From an uncultured Jannaschia sp. (GTDB lineage Bacteria; Pseudomonadota; Alphaproteobacteria; Rhodobacterales; Rhodobacteraceae): 64,000 nt of DNA. The DNA is taken from assembly GCF_947503795.1 (NCBI RefSeq), contig NZ_CANNEZ010000001.1, forward strand, positions 1,045,001 through 1,109,000, read 5' to 3'. Below, one piece after another: positions 55,622-63,849 of this stretch (the stretch's first letter is position 1; each line of letters opens with the position of its first letter). Both the position numbers and the translations under genes were made by a program. The notes beneath the pieces were generated by a model. That model searched no databases, was not told the origin of the DNA, and saw nothing but the letters and a program-made list of their open reading frames with translations.

Positions 55622-56122
55622 ATGGCGGAGGATCTCAAGGTCGTGGTGATGGGCGTCACCTCGACGGGCAAGACGGAGACCGGGCAGCGGCTGGCCGCGG
55701 CCCTGGACGGGGCCTTCGTCGATGGCGACGACCTGCACCCGGCGGCCAATGTCGAGAAGATGGCGCAGGGCACGCCGCTGGAAGATGCGGATCGCTGGCC
55801 CTGGCTGGACCGGATCGGCGACGTGCTCGCCGCCGCGGACGGCACCATCGTCGTGGCCTGCTCGGCCCTGAAGCGCAGCTATCGCGAGCGTATCCGCGCG
55901 CGGGGCGGCGACGTGCGCTTCGTGCATCTGACCGGGCCGCGGGACCTGATCGCCGCGCGCATGGCCGAGCGGACGGGGCATTTCATGCCGGTCTCGCTGC
56001 TCGACAGCCAGTTGGCCACGCTTGAGGTTCCGGGCGCGGAGGAAGGGGTGGTGACCGCCGACATCACGCGCCCCCTCGACGTCGTTGCGGCCGAGGCGGC
56101 CGGGGCGCTGCGCCGGGGCTGA
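55622..56122 (+). CDS. gntK: Gluconokinase
   Basis: A 166-residue shikimate-kinase-like P-loop kinase phosphorylating gluconate to 6-phosphogluconate. Walker A is GVTSTGKT (11-18). FVDGDDLHPAANVEKMAQGTPL is the GntK signature, with CSALKRSYRERIR and GHFMPVSLLDSQLATLE downstream. GGGAGG lies before the ATG at 55622. It is a single gene with no gluconate transporter nearby, between the UPF0145 operon and a convergent GST gene. Confidence 0.94.
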   Translation: MAEDLKVVVMGVTSTGKTETGQRLAAALDGAFVDGDDLHPAANVEKMAQGTPLEDADRWPWLDRIGDVLAAADGTIVVACSALKRSYRERIRARGGDVRFVHLTGPRDLIAARMAERTGHFMPVSLLDSQLATLEVPGAEEGVVTADITRPLDVVAAEAAGALRRG

Positions 56123-56138
56123 CGGGGGCGTGGCCGTC

Positions 56139-56753
56139 CTAGCGGGCGTGCTGGGGCAGGATGCGGGCCACGGCGGGCCGCGCCTCGATCCGTGCCTTCA
56201 GGGCCGAAAGCTTCGGGAATTCCGCCAGCGGTACGCCATCGCCGTCCAGCCAGCGCAGGACCACGAAGAGATGCAGGTCGGCGACCGAGAACTCGCCCGC
56301 CAGCCAATCGCCGTCGAGCCCCGCCTCCAGATAGTTTGCGCAGTCCCGCATCGTGCGCGGCACTTCGGCGGTCATCGCGGCCTGGGCTGCGGCATCCCCG
56401 GTCCAGCGATGGCCGCGCATCTTGTGGGCATGATTCACATGCACGGTCGAGGCGAGGTAGGACATCGCCTCGCGCACCTTCGCGGCTTGCCACGGATCGG
56501 ACGGCATCAGCGCCGCATCCGGGTGGGTCGCCGCGATCCATTCGAGCGTTGCGGGCGTCTCGGTCAGCACGCCCTGCGGCGTGACAAGTGCGGGCACGCG
56601 CGCCTTCGGGTTCACCGCGAGGAAGGCCGGTGCGGTCTGTTCGCCGGCCTTGAAGTCCAGCCATGCGACCTCGTAATCGGCGCCCGCTTCCTCGAGCGCG
56701 GCATGGACGGCGAGCGCGACCGTACCCGGCGCGGCGTGAAGGGTCAGGGTCAT
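56139..56753 (-). CDS. Glutathione S-transferase family protein
   Basis: A 204-residue GST. It opens TLHAAPGTVALAVHAALEEAG, has the glutathione-site strand KARVPALVTPQGVLTETPATL and a helical C-half with DGDWLAGEFSVADLHLFVVLRW. It resembles the beta/theta-like bacterial GSTs. Single gene, convergent with gntK at 16 bases. The 253-base gap upstream (56754-57006) holds no recognised feature. Confidence 0.88.
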   Translation of the reverse strand: MTLTLHAAPGTVALAVHAALEEAGADYEVAWLDFKAGEQTAPAFLAVNPKARVPALVTPQGVLTETPATLEWIAATHPDAALMPSDPWQAAKVREAMSYLASTVHVNHAHKMRGHRWTGDAAAQAAMTAEVPRTMRDCANYLEAGLDGDWLAGEFSVADLHLFVVLRWLDGDGVPLAEFPKLSALKARIEARPAVARILPQHAR

Positions 56754-57006
56754 CTCGATCTCCGGGCTCTGCGACGCCGCAGTCTGGACGTGCGGGCGGG
56801 GGAGTTCAACGCGTTCGGTGCCGGGTCGTCTTGCCGCAACCCCAGAGGGCGCATGGCCCGGTATCGCCCAGGATCGTGGCGGTCGCGCCGAGCGTGTACG
56901 GCTTACGGAGCGCCGGTGACGGCGACCCGTTTCAAATCATGGATATCGGGCGGGGAACGGCTCGTGCCAGCGCCAGAAGATCCGCCACGCGCCTCGCGAG
57001 CCCCGA

Positions 57007-57708
57007 CTAGCTGGCGGCCATCTGGTTGTGCTTGCGGGCCATGAAATCCTTGGCCGTCTCGACCGCCACGGCCGCGTCACGGCAATAGGCGTCGGCCCCG
57101 ATGGCGCGCCCGAACTCCTCGTTGAGCGGCGCACCGCCCACGAGGACCGTGTAGTCGTCGCGGATGCCCTTCTCGACCAGCGTGTCGATCACGACCTTCA
57201 TGTAAGGCATCGTCGTCGTCAGCAGGGCCGACATCCCGAGGATATCCGGCCCCTCGCTTTCGAGCGCCGCGAGATAGGCGTCGACCGAGTTGTTGATGCC
57301 CAGATCTACGACCTCGAATCCGGCGCCCTCCATCATCATCGAGACGAGGTTCTTGCCGATGTCGTGGATGTCGCCCTTCACCGTTCCGATCACCATCTTG
57401 CCGACGCGCGGCGCGCCCGTCTCGGCCAGAAGCGGCTTCAGGATGGCCATGCCGCCCTTCATCGCGTTCGCCGCCAACAGAACCTCGGGCACGAAGAGGA
57501 TGCCGTCGCGGAAATCGTGGCCGACGATCGTCATGCCGCCGACCAGCGCCTTGGTCAGGATGTCATAGGGCTGCCAGCCGCGTTCCAGCAGAATGCCGAC
57601 GGCTTCCTCGATCTCTTCGCGGAGGCCGTCATACAGGTCGTCGAACATCTGCTGGACGAGTTCATCGTCGTCCAACTCGCTCAGGACGATGTCGTCTTCG
57701 TCGGACAT
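57007..57708 (-). CDS. Corrinoid (cobalamin-binding) protein: cap and B12 domains of a split MetH
   Basis: A 233-residue protein. The helical cap domain (about 15-95) has the MetH-like GGMTIVGHDFRDGILFVPEV and AANAMKGGMAILKPLL. The B12 domain (100-225) carries DIHDIGKN with the cobalt-ligand His115 (D-x-H-x-x-G), MSALLTTTM and VGGAPL. Such stand-alone proteins shuttle a methyl group between methyltransferases. With the homocysteine methyltransferase encoded 1.3 kb away, it forms part of the multi-protein methionine synthase known from roseobacters such as Phaeobacter inhibens. Methyltetrahydrofolate-binding and reactivation parts are not in the window. A dimethylamine-type corrinoid role is less likely here. 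Confidence 0.88.
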   Translation of the reverse strand: MSDEDDIVLSELDDDELVQQMFDDLYDGLREEIEEAVGILLERGWQPYDILTKALVGGMTIVGHDFRDGILFVPEVLLAANAMKGGMAILKPLLAETGAPRVGKMVIGTVKGDIHDIGKNLVSMMMEGAGFEVVDLGINNSVDAYLAALESEGPDILGMSALLTTTMPYMKVVIDTLVEKGIRDDYTVLVGGAPLNEEFGRAIGADAYCRDAAVAVETAKDFMARKHNQMAAS

Positions 57709-57774
57709 GGGCACGGCCTCCGGGCTGATCTTGTTCCCATGTGGAGCGCCGGGCGCCGTTTGACCAAGCGAAAT

Positions 57775-57812
57775 ACGACAACAGGATGTTGCGGCGCGAC
57801 TCATGTTGTCGT
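57775..57812. promoter_or_regulatory. 9-bp perfect inverted repeat upstream of the corrinoid gene
   Basis: ACGACAACA (57775-57783) and TGTTGTCGT (57804-57812) are perfect arms with a 20-base spacer, lying in the 159-base divergent promoter region. It could be an operator or a stem in the 5' leader of the corrinoid gene (start 57708). No cobalamin riboswitch motif is evident. Confidence 0.5.
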
Positions 57813-57824
57813 CGGGGTGCCAAT

Positions 57825-57839
57825 GTTCTACATATGTTC
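57825..57839. promoter_or_regulatory. LexA box (alphaproteobacterial SOS operator)
   Basis: GTTC-TACATAT-GTTC is an exact match to the alphaproteobacterial LexA consensus GTTC-N7-GTTC. It lies 28 bases upstream of the radical SAM gene start at 57868, where it would cover the promoter. The opposing gene begins 116 bases away, so the radical SAM gene is the probable SOS target. Confidence 0.75.
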
Positions 57840-57867
57840 TTCTCGCTGCCGCGCCGGAGGACCCGTC

Positions 57868-58932
57868 ATGGATCACGAAATGCCACGCCTGATGGATGGA
57901 TCGACCCCCGTTGCCGCGCGGGGCGCCTTGTCGAACCGGGCGGGACGCTATGAAGGCCACGCGCGGGACACCGTGTTCGAGGGCGCGGTGCCGACCACGG
58001 TGCGCGACGAGACGGTACGGAAGGTGATCTCGACCAATCGTTCGCCGGATCTCGGGTTCGACCGGTCGGTGAACCCCTATCGCGGCTGCGAGCATGGATG
58101 CATCTATTGCTACGCCCGCCCGACCCATGCGTGGCTGGGCCTGTCGCCGGGCCTCGATTTCGAAACCAAGCTCATCGCACGCCCCAACGCCCCCGAGGCG
58201 CTAGCCGCCGAACTGGGGGCGCGGGGCTATGTGCCGAAGACGATGGCGCTCGGCACGAACACCGATCCCTACCAACCGATCGAGGCGAAGCGGCGCATCA
58301 TGCGAGGCCTGCTCGAGGTTCTTCGCGATCACGCCCACCCGACCGCGATCACGACGAAGGGCACGCTGGTCGAACGCGACATCGACATCCTGTCGGAGAT
58401 GGGCCCCGAGCTGTGCCGCGTCGGGCTTTCGGTGACCACGCTGGACGATGCCCTGGCCCGCAAGCTGGAGCCTCGGGTGCCGGTGCCGTCGCGCCGGTTG
58501 AAGGCGATCGAACGGCTCGCTTCGGCGGGCGTGACGGTGCGGGTGATGGTATCGCCGACCATTCCCGGCCTGACCGATCACGAGGTCGAGGCGATCCTTC
58601 ACGCGGCGCGCGACGCCGGCGCCCAGGCCGCCAGCATGATCCCCCTGCGCCTGCCGCTCGAGGTGGCGCCGCTCTTCGAGGAGTGGCTCGCGACCCATGT
58701 GCCCGACCGGGCGCGGAAAGTGCTGAACCGCGTGCGGGAGTTCCACGGCGGCAAGCTCTACGATGGCGGGTTCGGGCATCGGATGCGGGGCAGGGGCGTC
58801 CATGCCGACCTGCTGCAGCGCCGGTTCGACCGGGCTTGCGCGTCGCTGGGGCTGGCCTACCGCCTGCCGCTGCTGCGCTGCGATCTCTTCCACGTGCCGG
58901 CGCGGGCGGGCGATCAGCTGGCGCTTCTATAG
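57868..58932 (+). CDS. PA0069-family radical SAM protein
   Basis: A 354-residue radical SAM enzyme of the COG1533 (SplB-related) group. The [4Fe-4S] motif is CEHGCIYC (C74, C78, C81) after NPYRGC. The barrel includes LGTNTDPYQPIE, TTKGTLVERDID, SVTTLDDALARKLEP and MVSPTIPGLTD. The C-terminal region (FGHRMRGRGVHADLLQRRF) is family-typical. GGAGG precedes the ATG at 57868. The reaction is unknown; its group includes the spore photoproduct lyase, and a LexA box upstream suggests a role in DNA damage response. It is wedged between the two split MetH genes but transcribed oppositely. Confidence 0.9.
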   Translation: MDHEMPRLMDGSTPVAARGALSNRAGRYEGHARDTVFEGAVPTTVRDETVRKVISTNRSPDLGFDRSVNPYRGCEHGCIYCYARPTHAWLGLSPGLDFETKLIARPNAPEALAAELGARGYVPKTMALGTNTDPYQPIEAKRRIMRGLLEVLRDHAHPTAITTKGTLVERDIDILSEMGPELCRVGLSVTTLDDALARKLEPRVPVPSRRLKAIERLASAGVTVRVMVSPTIPGLTDHEVEAILHAARDAGAQAASMIPLRLPLEVAPLFEEWLATHVPDRARKVLNRVREFHGGKLYDGGFGHRMRGRGVHADLLQRRFDRACASLGLAYRLPLLRCDLFHVPARAGDQLALL

Positions 58933-58989
58933 CGCGCCGCTTGTAACCGTTTCTGCGGGATGCTCGCGTGCCGACCCTTCCTGTCCCGG

Positions 58990-60006
58990 TCAGGCCCGTG
59001 CGCGACGCCGCCGGTTGCCCGACCGGTCACGGGTCGGGGCATTGCCGTCCGTGCCGTCGCTGTCCGACGAGAACCCGCCCAGCGTCTCGGCGATGACCGA
59101 CAGCTCGGGCGTGTCGCCGCGCGGCCGGGTCTCCAGCGCAGTCCGCATCGCCCGAAGGTGGTCCGGCGTCGTGCCGCAGCAGCCGCCGATGATGGTGGCG
59201 CCCGCGTCGCGCGCCAGCACGGCATAGTCGGCCATCAACTCGGGCGTGCCGTCGTAGTGGATGTGGCCGTCGTGATACTTGGGGATGCCCGCGTTGCCCT
59301 TGGCGATCAGCGGACGGTCGGTCGCGCCGAAGCCCATCACGGTGCGCAAGAGATCCGACGCGCCGACCCCGCAATTCGCACCGTACGCGACCGGCTTGTG
59401 CGCCAGCTTGCCAATCAGCCGCGTCATCGCGTCCGAGGTCGTGCCCATCATCGTGCGCCCGGCGGTGTCGAAGCTCATCGTGACGCACCACGGCATGTCG
59501 GCGAGTGCCGCGGCCTCGGCGGCGGCACGCAGCTCCTCGGGGGCGCTGATCGTCTCGACCCAGAGCACGTCCGCCCCGCCCGCCTTCAGGCCCTCGGCCT
59601 GCTCGTGGAAGATCTCGACGGCGGTGGCGTGGGTCAGGGGGCCCATCGGCTCCATGATCTCGCCCGTCGGCCCCATCGAGCCCGCGACGATGACGGGCCG
59701 CCCGGCCGCATCCGCGATCTCGCGCCCGATCTCTGCGCCCTTGCAAGACAGCTCGTGCGCCCGCGCCTGGCCGTCATGCAATTTAAGTCGCGCGGCGTTC
59801 GACCCGAACGTGTTGGTCAGGAACAGGTCCGATCCCGCATCGACGGCACCCGAATAGAGCCGCTTCACGTCCGCCACGCGCGTGTCGTTCCAGAACTCCG
59901 GCGCGTCGCCGGATTCGAGGCCCATGTTGAACAGGTTCGTCCCCGTGGCCCCGTCGGCCAGAAGCCAATCGCGATCACGCAGGAGGGTGGTCAGGGCATC
60001 GGGCAT
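58990..60006 (-). CDS. Homocysteine S-methyltransferase (betaine- or B12-dependent; Hcy domain of split MetH)
   Basis: A 338-residue zinc methyltransferase. ADGATGTNLFNMGLESGDAPE opens the barrel; LTNTFGSNAARL, AGSMGPTGEIMEPMG, YGANCGVGASDLL (C212) and IIGGCCGTTPDHL (C276, C277) give the homocysteine and zinc sites. It ends with a basic Arg-rich tail. Annotated homologues are called betaine-homocysteine methyltransferase, but in roseobacters the protein works with a separate corrinoid protein, encoded at 57007. GGAGG precedes the ATG at 60006. It provides methionine and thereby S-adenosylmethionine. Confidence 0.88.
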   Translation of the reverse strand: MPDALTTLLRDRDWLLADGATGTNLFNMGLESGDAPEFWNDTRVADVKRLYSGAVDAGSDLFLTNTFGSNAARLKLHDGQARAHELSCKGAEIGREIADAAGRPVIVAGSMGPTGEIMEPMGPLTHATAVEIFHEQAEGLKAGGADVLWVETISAPEELRAAAEAAALADMPWCVTMSFDTAGRTMMGTTSDAMTRLIGKLAHKPVAYGANCGVGASDLLRTVMGFGATDRPLIAKGNAGIPKYHDGHIHYDGTPELMADYAVLARDAGATIIGGCCGTTPDHLRAMRTALETRPRGDTPELSVIAETLGGFSSDSDGTDGNAPTRDRSGNRRRRARA

Positions 60007-60081
60007 GGGGCGGCCTCCGGCACAGGGGATTCGGTCGGGCCTTTTCGCGCGCGCGCGGTGCGGACGCAAATTCATACTCCG

Positions 60082-60094
60082 CATGTTAGACATG
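60082..60094. promoter_or_regulatory. CATGT-TAG-ACATG palindrome between the methyltransferase and TerB genes
   Basis: A perfect 5-bp inverted repeat with a three-base centre, in the 189-base divergent region, about 76 bases upstream of the homocysteine methyltransferase start. It may be a small operator; the regulator is unknown. Confidence 0.3.
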
Positions 60095-60195
60095 AGCGCG
60101 GCGCCGCTGACATGACTTCGCCCCATACGGCCCACTGTTTCGCCACGCGCACACCCGAGGCTGGCCCCGACAGGCAGCAGCGCGGGACGAGGCGG

Positions 60196-60666
60196 ATGGC
60201 GGATTTCACGGATCTTCGGGCAGAGGCCCGGCACGGTGCGGCATATGGCCGGGCGAAGGCCCTCCTGAGCATCGCGATGATCGCCGCGGATGGGGATGGC
60301 GAACTCGACCCGGCAGAGATGCAGGCCATTTCCGGCGCCGCGGCCACGCTGCCGGGCATGAAGGACCTCGGGGGGCGCGTGCTGCGCGCCGCCGCGACCG
60401 CCATCCTGACGCGTATCCGGAGCGACGGCGTCGAGGCGGTATTCGAAGACGCCGTGGAGACCATGGGCGAGGCCGACCGGGTTGCCGCGATGCTGTTGGC
60501 GCTCCGGGTGGCGATGGCCGATGGCCGGGTCTGCGACGACGAATGGGCCATCCTGAAGCCGATGGCGACGCGTTTCGGGATGAACGAGGCGCGGCTGACG
60601 GCGATCCGGATCATGGCCGAGCGGCAGGACAACGCCGACGCGACCGGCAAGGGAAGGCTCCACTGA
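60196..60666 (+). CDS. TerB-like protein
   Basis: A 156-residue helical protein of the TerB/TerB-like superfamily. It shows ALLSIAMIAADGDGELDPAEM, a long helix pair, and VAMADGRVCDDEWAILKPMA with the characteristic acidic DGxxxxxE turns, matching metal-binding positions of the family. It is coupled to the DUF4261 gene (TGATG). A tellurite role is not implied; TerB domains are general stress or scaffold modules. Function is unknown. Confidence 0.75.
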   Translation: MADFTDLRAEARHGAAYGRAKALLSIAMIAADGDGELDPAEMQAISGAAATLPGMKDLGGRVLRAAATAILTRIRSDGVEAVFEDAVETMGEADRVAAMLLALRVAMADGRVCDDEWAILKPMATRFGMNEARLTAIRIMAERQDNADATGKGRLH

Positions 60667-61679
60667 TGTTCGGACGCAAGCGACAGGCCCCGACCCCTGG
60701 CACCGCGGGCGCCGACCGCGCTGAGGCGCCGTTCTCCATCTACGTCCTCCTGTCCGAGAGGCTAAGCTACGCGTCCCACGACGTGGAGGCCGCGCTGGCG
60801 GAGGACTTCCCCGATCTCGACTGGGAATCCGGCGTGCTGCCGGACTTGCCGTTCGACACCGCCACCTCGCCCTTCTCGATGCTGTCCTGCGGCGCGAAGC
60901 TCAGCGTGGCGTCGATCACCGGTGGCGGGCCCTTGCCCTTCGCTTGGGACGACCTGCTGCCCCGCAACCAGCTCGACCCGGCGGTGCCCGAGGTGCAGGC
61001 GATCATGGCGAGCGAGGCGCATCTCGTCATCAACGTCACGGCGACCGGCGCGGATATCGTCGACCGGGTCGCAGCCGCGCGCCATGCCACGGCCATCGCC
61101 GCCACCTTCGCCGCGCTGCCCATCGCGACCGGTGTCGTCACCGGGTGGTCGAACCGCGTGATCCCGGCCGCGCGGCTCGCCCGGACGGCCCAGACCATCC
61201 GCGACGGGGGCATCCCGCTCCTCGACTGGATCTTGCCGATTTGGTTCACCGATCCGGACGCGCCCGAAGGCCACGTCTCGGGCGCGACGATTGGTCTTGC
61301 CGCCTTCACAGGCCACGAGGTCGAGGTGCGTCAGTCGCCCCTGCCGCTGGTCGAATCGCTGACCCCGCTGCTCATGGCATCGACCCAGATCCTCGAGCGG
61401 GGCCACGTCTATGCCGACGGCGACACGCTGGGCCATGACGGGCCCGACGCGGTCGCCTGGCGGATCCGGCACATGAAGGCGGGCAAGCTCGGGAACGATA
61501 CCGACCGCTGGGTGCTGCTACATCCCGACAGCCCGTTCCCGGATCGCAAGCTCCTGGGCCGGCCCGGGGGCCGTCGGACGCCCCCGGGCCTGATCAAGCG
61601 GCAGTCGAGCGGCGAGACGGGCTGGCTGCGCCGCCGCCTCGTCGCGTTCGCGCGCGCGGGTGCGGCGCCGCTCCAGTAG
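60666..61679 (+). CDS. DUF4261 domain protein
   Basis: A 337-residue cytosolic protein. The DUF4261-type region (about 20-270) begins FSIYVLLSERLSYASHDVEAAL and includes HLVINVTATGADIVDRVAAARHATAIAA and VTGWSNRVIPAARLAR. The tail is basic (GRPGGRRTPPGLIKRQSSGE). Its ATG overlaps the TerB stop, so they probably form a complex or act together. No catalytic motif is known for this family. Confidence 0.75.
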   Translation: MFGRKRQAPTPGTAGADRAEAPFSIYVLLSERLSYASHDVEAALAEDFPDLDWESGVLPDLPFDTATSPFSMLSCGAKLSVASITGGGPLPFAWDDLLPRNQLDPAVPEVQAIMASEAHLVINVTATGADIVDRVAAARHATAIAATFAALPIATGVVTGWSNRVIPAARLARTAQTIRDGGIPLLDWILPIWFTDPDAPEGHVSGATIGLAAFTGHEVEVRQSPLPLVESLTPLLMASTQILERGHVYADGDTLGHDGPDAVAWRIRHMKAGKLGNDTDRWVLLHPDSPFPDRKLLGRPGGRRTPPGLIKRQSSGETGWLRRRLVAFARAGAAPLQ

Positions 61680-61695
61680 GCGGGCGCCGTCCGGA

Positions 61696-62016
61696 TCACT
61701 GCGTCTCGGACATCACCTGTTCCTTGGCGGTCACCATAAGCGCGTCCATCTTGGCGCGGATCTCGGCGGCGGGGACCTTCTCGCCCAGGTCGCCCTCGAC
61801 CTTGCGGAAGACGTCGTCGTCGCCGGCTTCCTCGAAATCCGACTTCACGACCTCCTTGGCGTAGGCGGCCAGCTCGTCGCCTTCCTTGCCGAGGATGCCG
61901 CCGGCCCACTCGCCCAGCAGGCGGTTGCGGCGGGCGTCGACCTTGAACTGGAGCTCGGCATCATGGGCGAACTTCGATTCGAAGCTCTTCTTGCGGTCGT
62001 CGAATGAGTTGGACAT
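61696..62016 (-). CDS. ATP synthase inhibitor subunit zeta (DUF1476)
   Basis: A 106-residue, mostly helical protein found only in alphaproteobacteria, which inserts into F1-ATPase to block wasteful hydrolysis. It matches [38 protein letters not shown] and [28 protein letters not shown]. The ATG at 62016 starts the inhibitory N-terminal helix. The gene diverges from purC, with a 137-base intergenic region. Confidence 0.93.
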   Translation of the reverse strand: MSNSFDDRKKSFESKFAHDAELQFKVDARRNRLLGEWAGGILGKEGDELAAYAKEVVKSDFEEAGDDDVFRKVEGDLGEKVPAAEIRAKMDALMVTAKEQVMSETQ

Positions 62017-62153
62017 CGCGGGGTCTCCGGCAGGTGTGGCGGTCCCTACCCATATGCGGCCCGCGGTCCCGCCCCGCAACCCGGCGCCTCGCTTGCGGGA
62101 CCTTCTATACTCGCCTATGTGCAGCCCAACCGCACCCCACCCCCGAGGACATC

Positions 62154-62915
62154 ATGGCCAGGCGCACCAAGGTCTACGAAGGCAAGGCCAAGATACTCTA
62201 TGAAGGCCCCGAACCGGGCACGTTCGTGCAGTATTTCAAGGACGACGCGACCGCGTTCAACGCCGAGAAGAAGGCGGTGATCGACGGCAAGGGCGTGCTG
62301 AACAACCGCCTGTCGGAGTTCTTCATGACCGGGCTGGGGAATGTCGGCGTGCCGACGCATTTCATCAAGCGGCTGAACATGCGCGAGCAGTTGATCCGCG
62401 CCTGCGAGATCATCCCGCTGGAAGTCGTGGTCCGCAACGTCGCCGCCGGCTCGCTGTCGAAGCGCCTCGGGATCGAGGAGGGCACGCCGCTGCCGCGTCC
62501 GATCATCGAGTTCTGCTACAAGGACGACAAGCTGGGCGACCCGCTGGTGGCCGAGGAGCATATCCTCGCCTTCGGCTGGGCCACGCAGCAGGATCTCGAC
62601 GACATCATCAGCCTCGCGCTGCGGGTGAACGACTTCCTGTCGGGCTGCATGATGGCCGTCGGTATCAAGCTGGTGGACTTCAAGATCGAGGTCGGGCGCG
62701 TCTGGGACGGTGATTTCCAGCGCCTGATCCTGGCCGACGAGATCAGCCCGGATTCCTGCCGGCTCTGGGATATCGAGACGGGCAAGAAGCTCGACAAGGA
62801 CGTGTTCCGCCGCGATCTGGGCTCGCTCGCCGACGCCTATACCGAGGTCGCCCGTCGTCTCGGCGTGCTGCCGACGAATTCGGCGCCCCTGACCAAGCCC
62901 ACGCTGATCAACTGA
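62154..62915 (+). CDS. purC: Phosphoribosylaminoimidazole-succinocarboxamide synthase
   Basis: A 253-residue SAICAR synthetase. Motifs are [35 protein letters not shown] (here [13 protein letters not shown]), and [15 protein letters not shown]. Length is typical of the bacterial type. It is followed 11 bases later by purS. The gene order purC-purS(-purQ) is general in alphaproteobacteria. Confidence 0.97.
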   Translation: MARRTKVYEGKAKILYEGPEPGTFVQYFKDDATAFNAEKKAVIDGKGVLNNRLSEFFMTGLGNVGVPTHFIKRLNMREQLIRACEIIPLEVVVRNVAAGSLSKRLGIEEGTPLPRPIIEFCYKDDKLGDPLVAEEHILAFGWATQQDLDDIISLALRVNDFLSGCMMAVGIKLVDFKIEVGRVWDGDFQRLILADEISPDSCRLWDIETGKKLDKDVFRRDLGSLADAYTEVARRLGVLPTNSAPLTKPTLIN

Positions 62916-62926
62916 AGGCCCCCGCG

Positions 62927-63154
62927 ATGAAGGTAAACGTGACCGTGATGCTGAAAGACGGCGTGCTCGACCCCCAGGGCGAGGCCGTCCGCCACGCGCT
63001 GGGGGCGCTGGGCTTCGACGGGGTCGAGGGCGTGCGGCAAGGCAAGCTGATCGAGCTGGACGTGGCCGAGGGCACCGACCGCGCGACGGTCGAGGCGATG
63101 TGCCAGAAGCTGCTGGCGAACACGGTGATCGAGAGCTACCGCATCGAGATGTGA
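62927..63154 (+). CDS. purS: Phosphoribosylformylglycinamidine synthase subunit PurS
   Basis: A 75-residue subunit bridging PurL and PurQ. KVNVTVMLKDGVLDPQGEAV, GFDGVEGVRQGKLIELDV and LLANTVIESYRIEM match the family. It lies 11 bases after purC. PurQ, usually next, is not seen in the remaining 850 bases, which hold a membrane protein and a truncated alcohol dehydrogenase. Confidence 0.96.
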   Translation: MKVNVTVMLKDGVLDPQGEAVRHALGALGFDGVEGVRQGKLIELDVAEGTDRATVEAMCQKLLANTVIESYRIEM

Positions 63155-63267
63155 GGTGGCCGGGTCACGGTCCGGCACCGCTTTGACGCGACTGCGCCGA
63201 TCGGCGCTTCGCAGCCGGCGTGCGCCTGCGCTAACCCTGACCCCGAACGCAGACGAGGGGCGGTTGC

Positions 63268-63786
63268 ATGTCCGACCGTGAGACCGACTATTTCGGCGAG
63301 GAGATCGAGGTCGCCCCGGCTCCCCGAACCGTGCCGTCTGAACCGGACGCCCCGCCGTCCCGCGTGGTCCGCGCCGCTCCCGCTACGCCCGCCCCCGACC
63401 CGGCACCCGCACCGCTCCGGCCGGCGGCCCCGATGCGCAGGTGGTCGCCCAACGCAATCGCCATCGCCGCAAGCCTTCTGCTGGCCATCGGCTTCGGCCT
63501 ATATGCCGGGCTCTTCGTGCGGGCCTTCGGCGACCCGGAGGTCCACGGGATCTGGGTCTCCATCGGATCGGTGCTCTTCACGCTCTGGGTCATCGCGGTC
63601 ACGATCTGGGCGGTGCTACGCGTCTCGGCCTGGGCCAGCGCAATCCTGCTGCGCACGACGGCGCGCGTCTCGATCGTGGCCTACCGCATCCTCAAGACGC
63701 CGATCCGCATCGCCAGCATCCTCGCCTTCTTCGGGCTCGCCATCTACGGCGCGGTCGTCCTGCTGTCGCGGCTTTCGGCGGGCTGA
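63268..63786 (+). CDS. Three-helix membrane protein of unknown function
   Basis: A 172-residue protein. A disordered Pro/Ala-rich cytosolic N-terminus (1-58) precedes three predicted helices (about 60-80, 95-118 and 145-165). A basic loop with arginines separates the last two. No family recognised. It follows purS by 113 bases and may be co-transcribed. Confidence 0.7.
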   Translation: MSDRETDYFGEEIEVAPAPRTVPSEPDAPPSRVVRAAPATPAPDPAPAPLRPAAPMRRWSPNAIAIAASLLLAIGFGLYAGLFVRAFGDPEVHGIWVSIGSVLFTLWVIAVTIWAVLRVSAWASAILLRTTARVSIVAYRILKTPIRIASILAFFGLAIYGAVVLLSRLSAG

Positions 63787-63849
63787 CGGGGGTTCCAAGC
63801 GCGGGGCGCGCCTGCCACGCTGGCCGTGCCGAATCCCGAAAGGTCCCCC

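Noticed and set aside
57709-57867. Cobalamin or SAM riboswitch in the corrinoid/radical SAM intergenic region
   Set aside because: The region is too short for the cobalamin aptamer, no B12-box or SAM-aptamer pairing was seen; only the inverted repeat and LexA box stand out.
60007-60195. SAM-type riboswitch upstream of the homocysteine methyltransferase gene
   Set aside because: No conserved SAM-I or SAM-II core was recognised; the only structured feature is the short CATGT palindrome.
60196-61679. Tellurite resistance or phage-defence island
   Set aside because: Only a single TerB-like domain is present; no TerC/TerD, nuclease, NTPase or toxin gene surrounds it.
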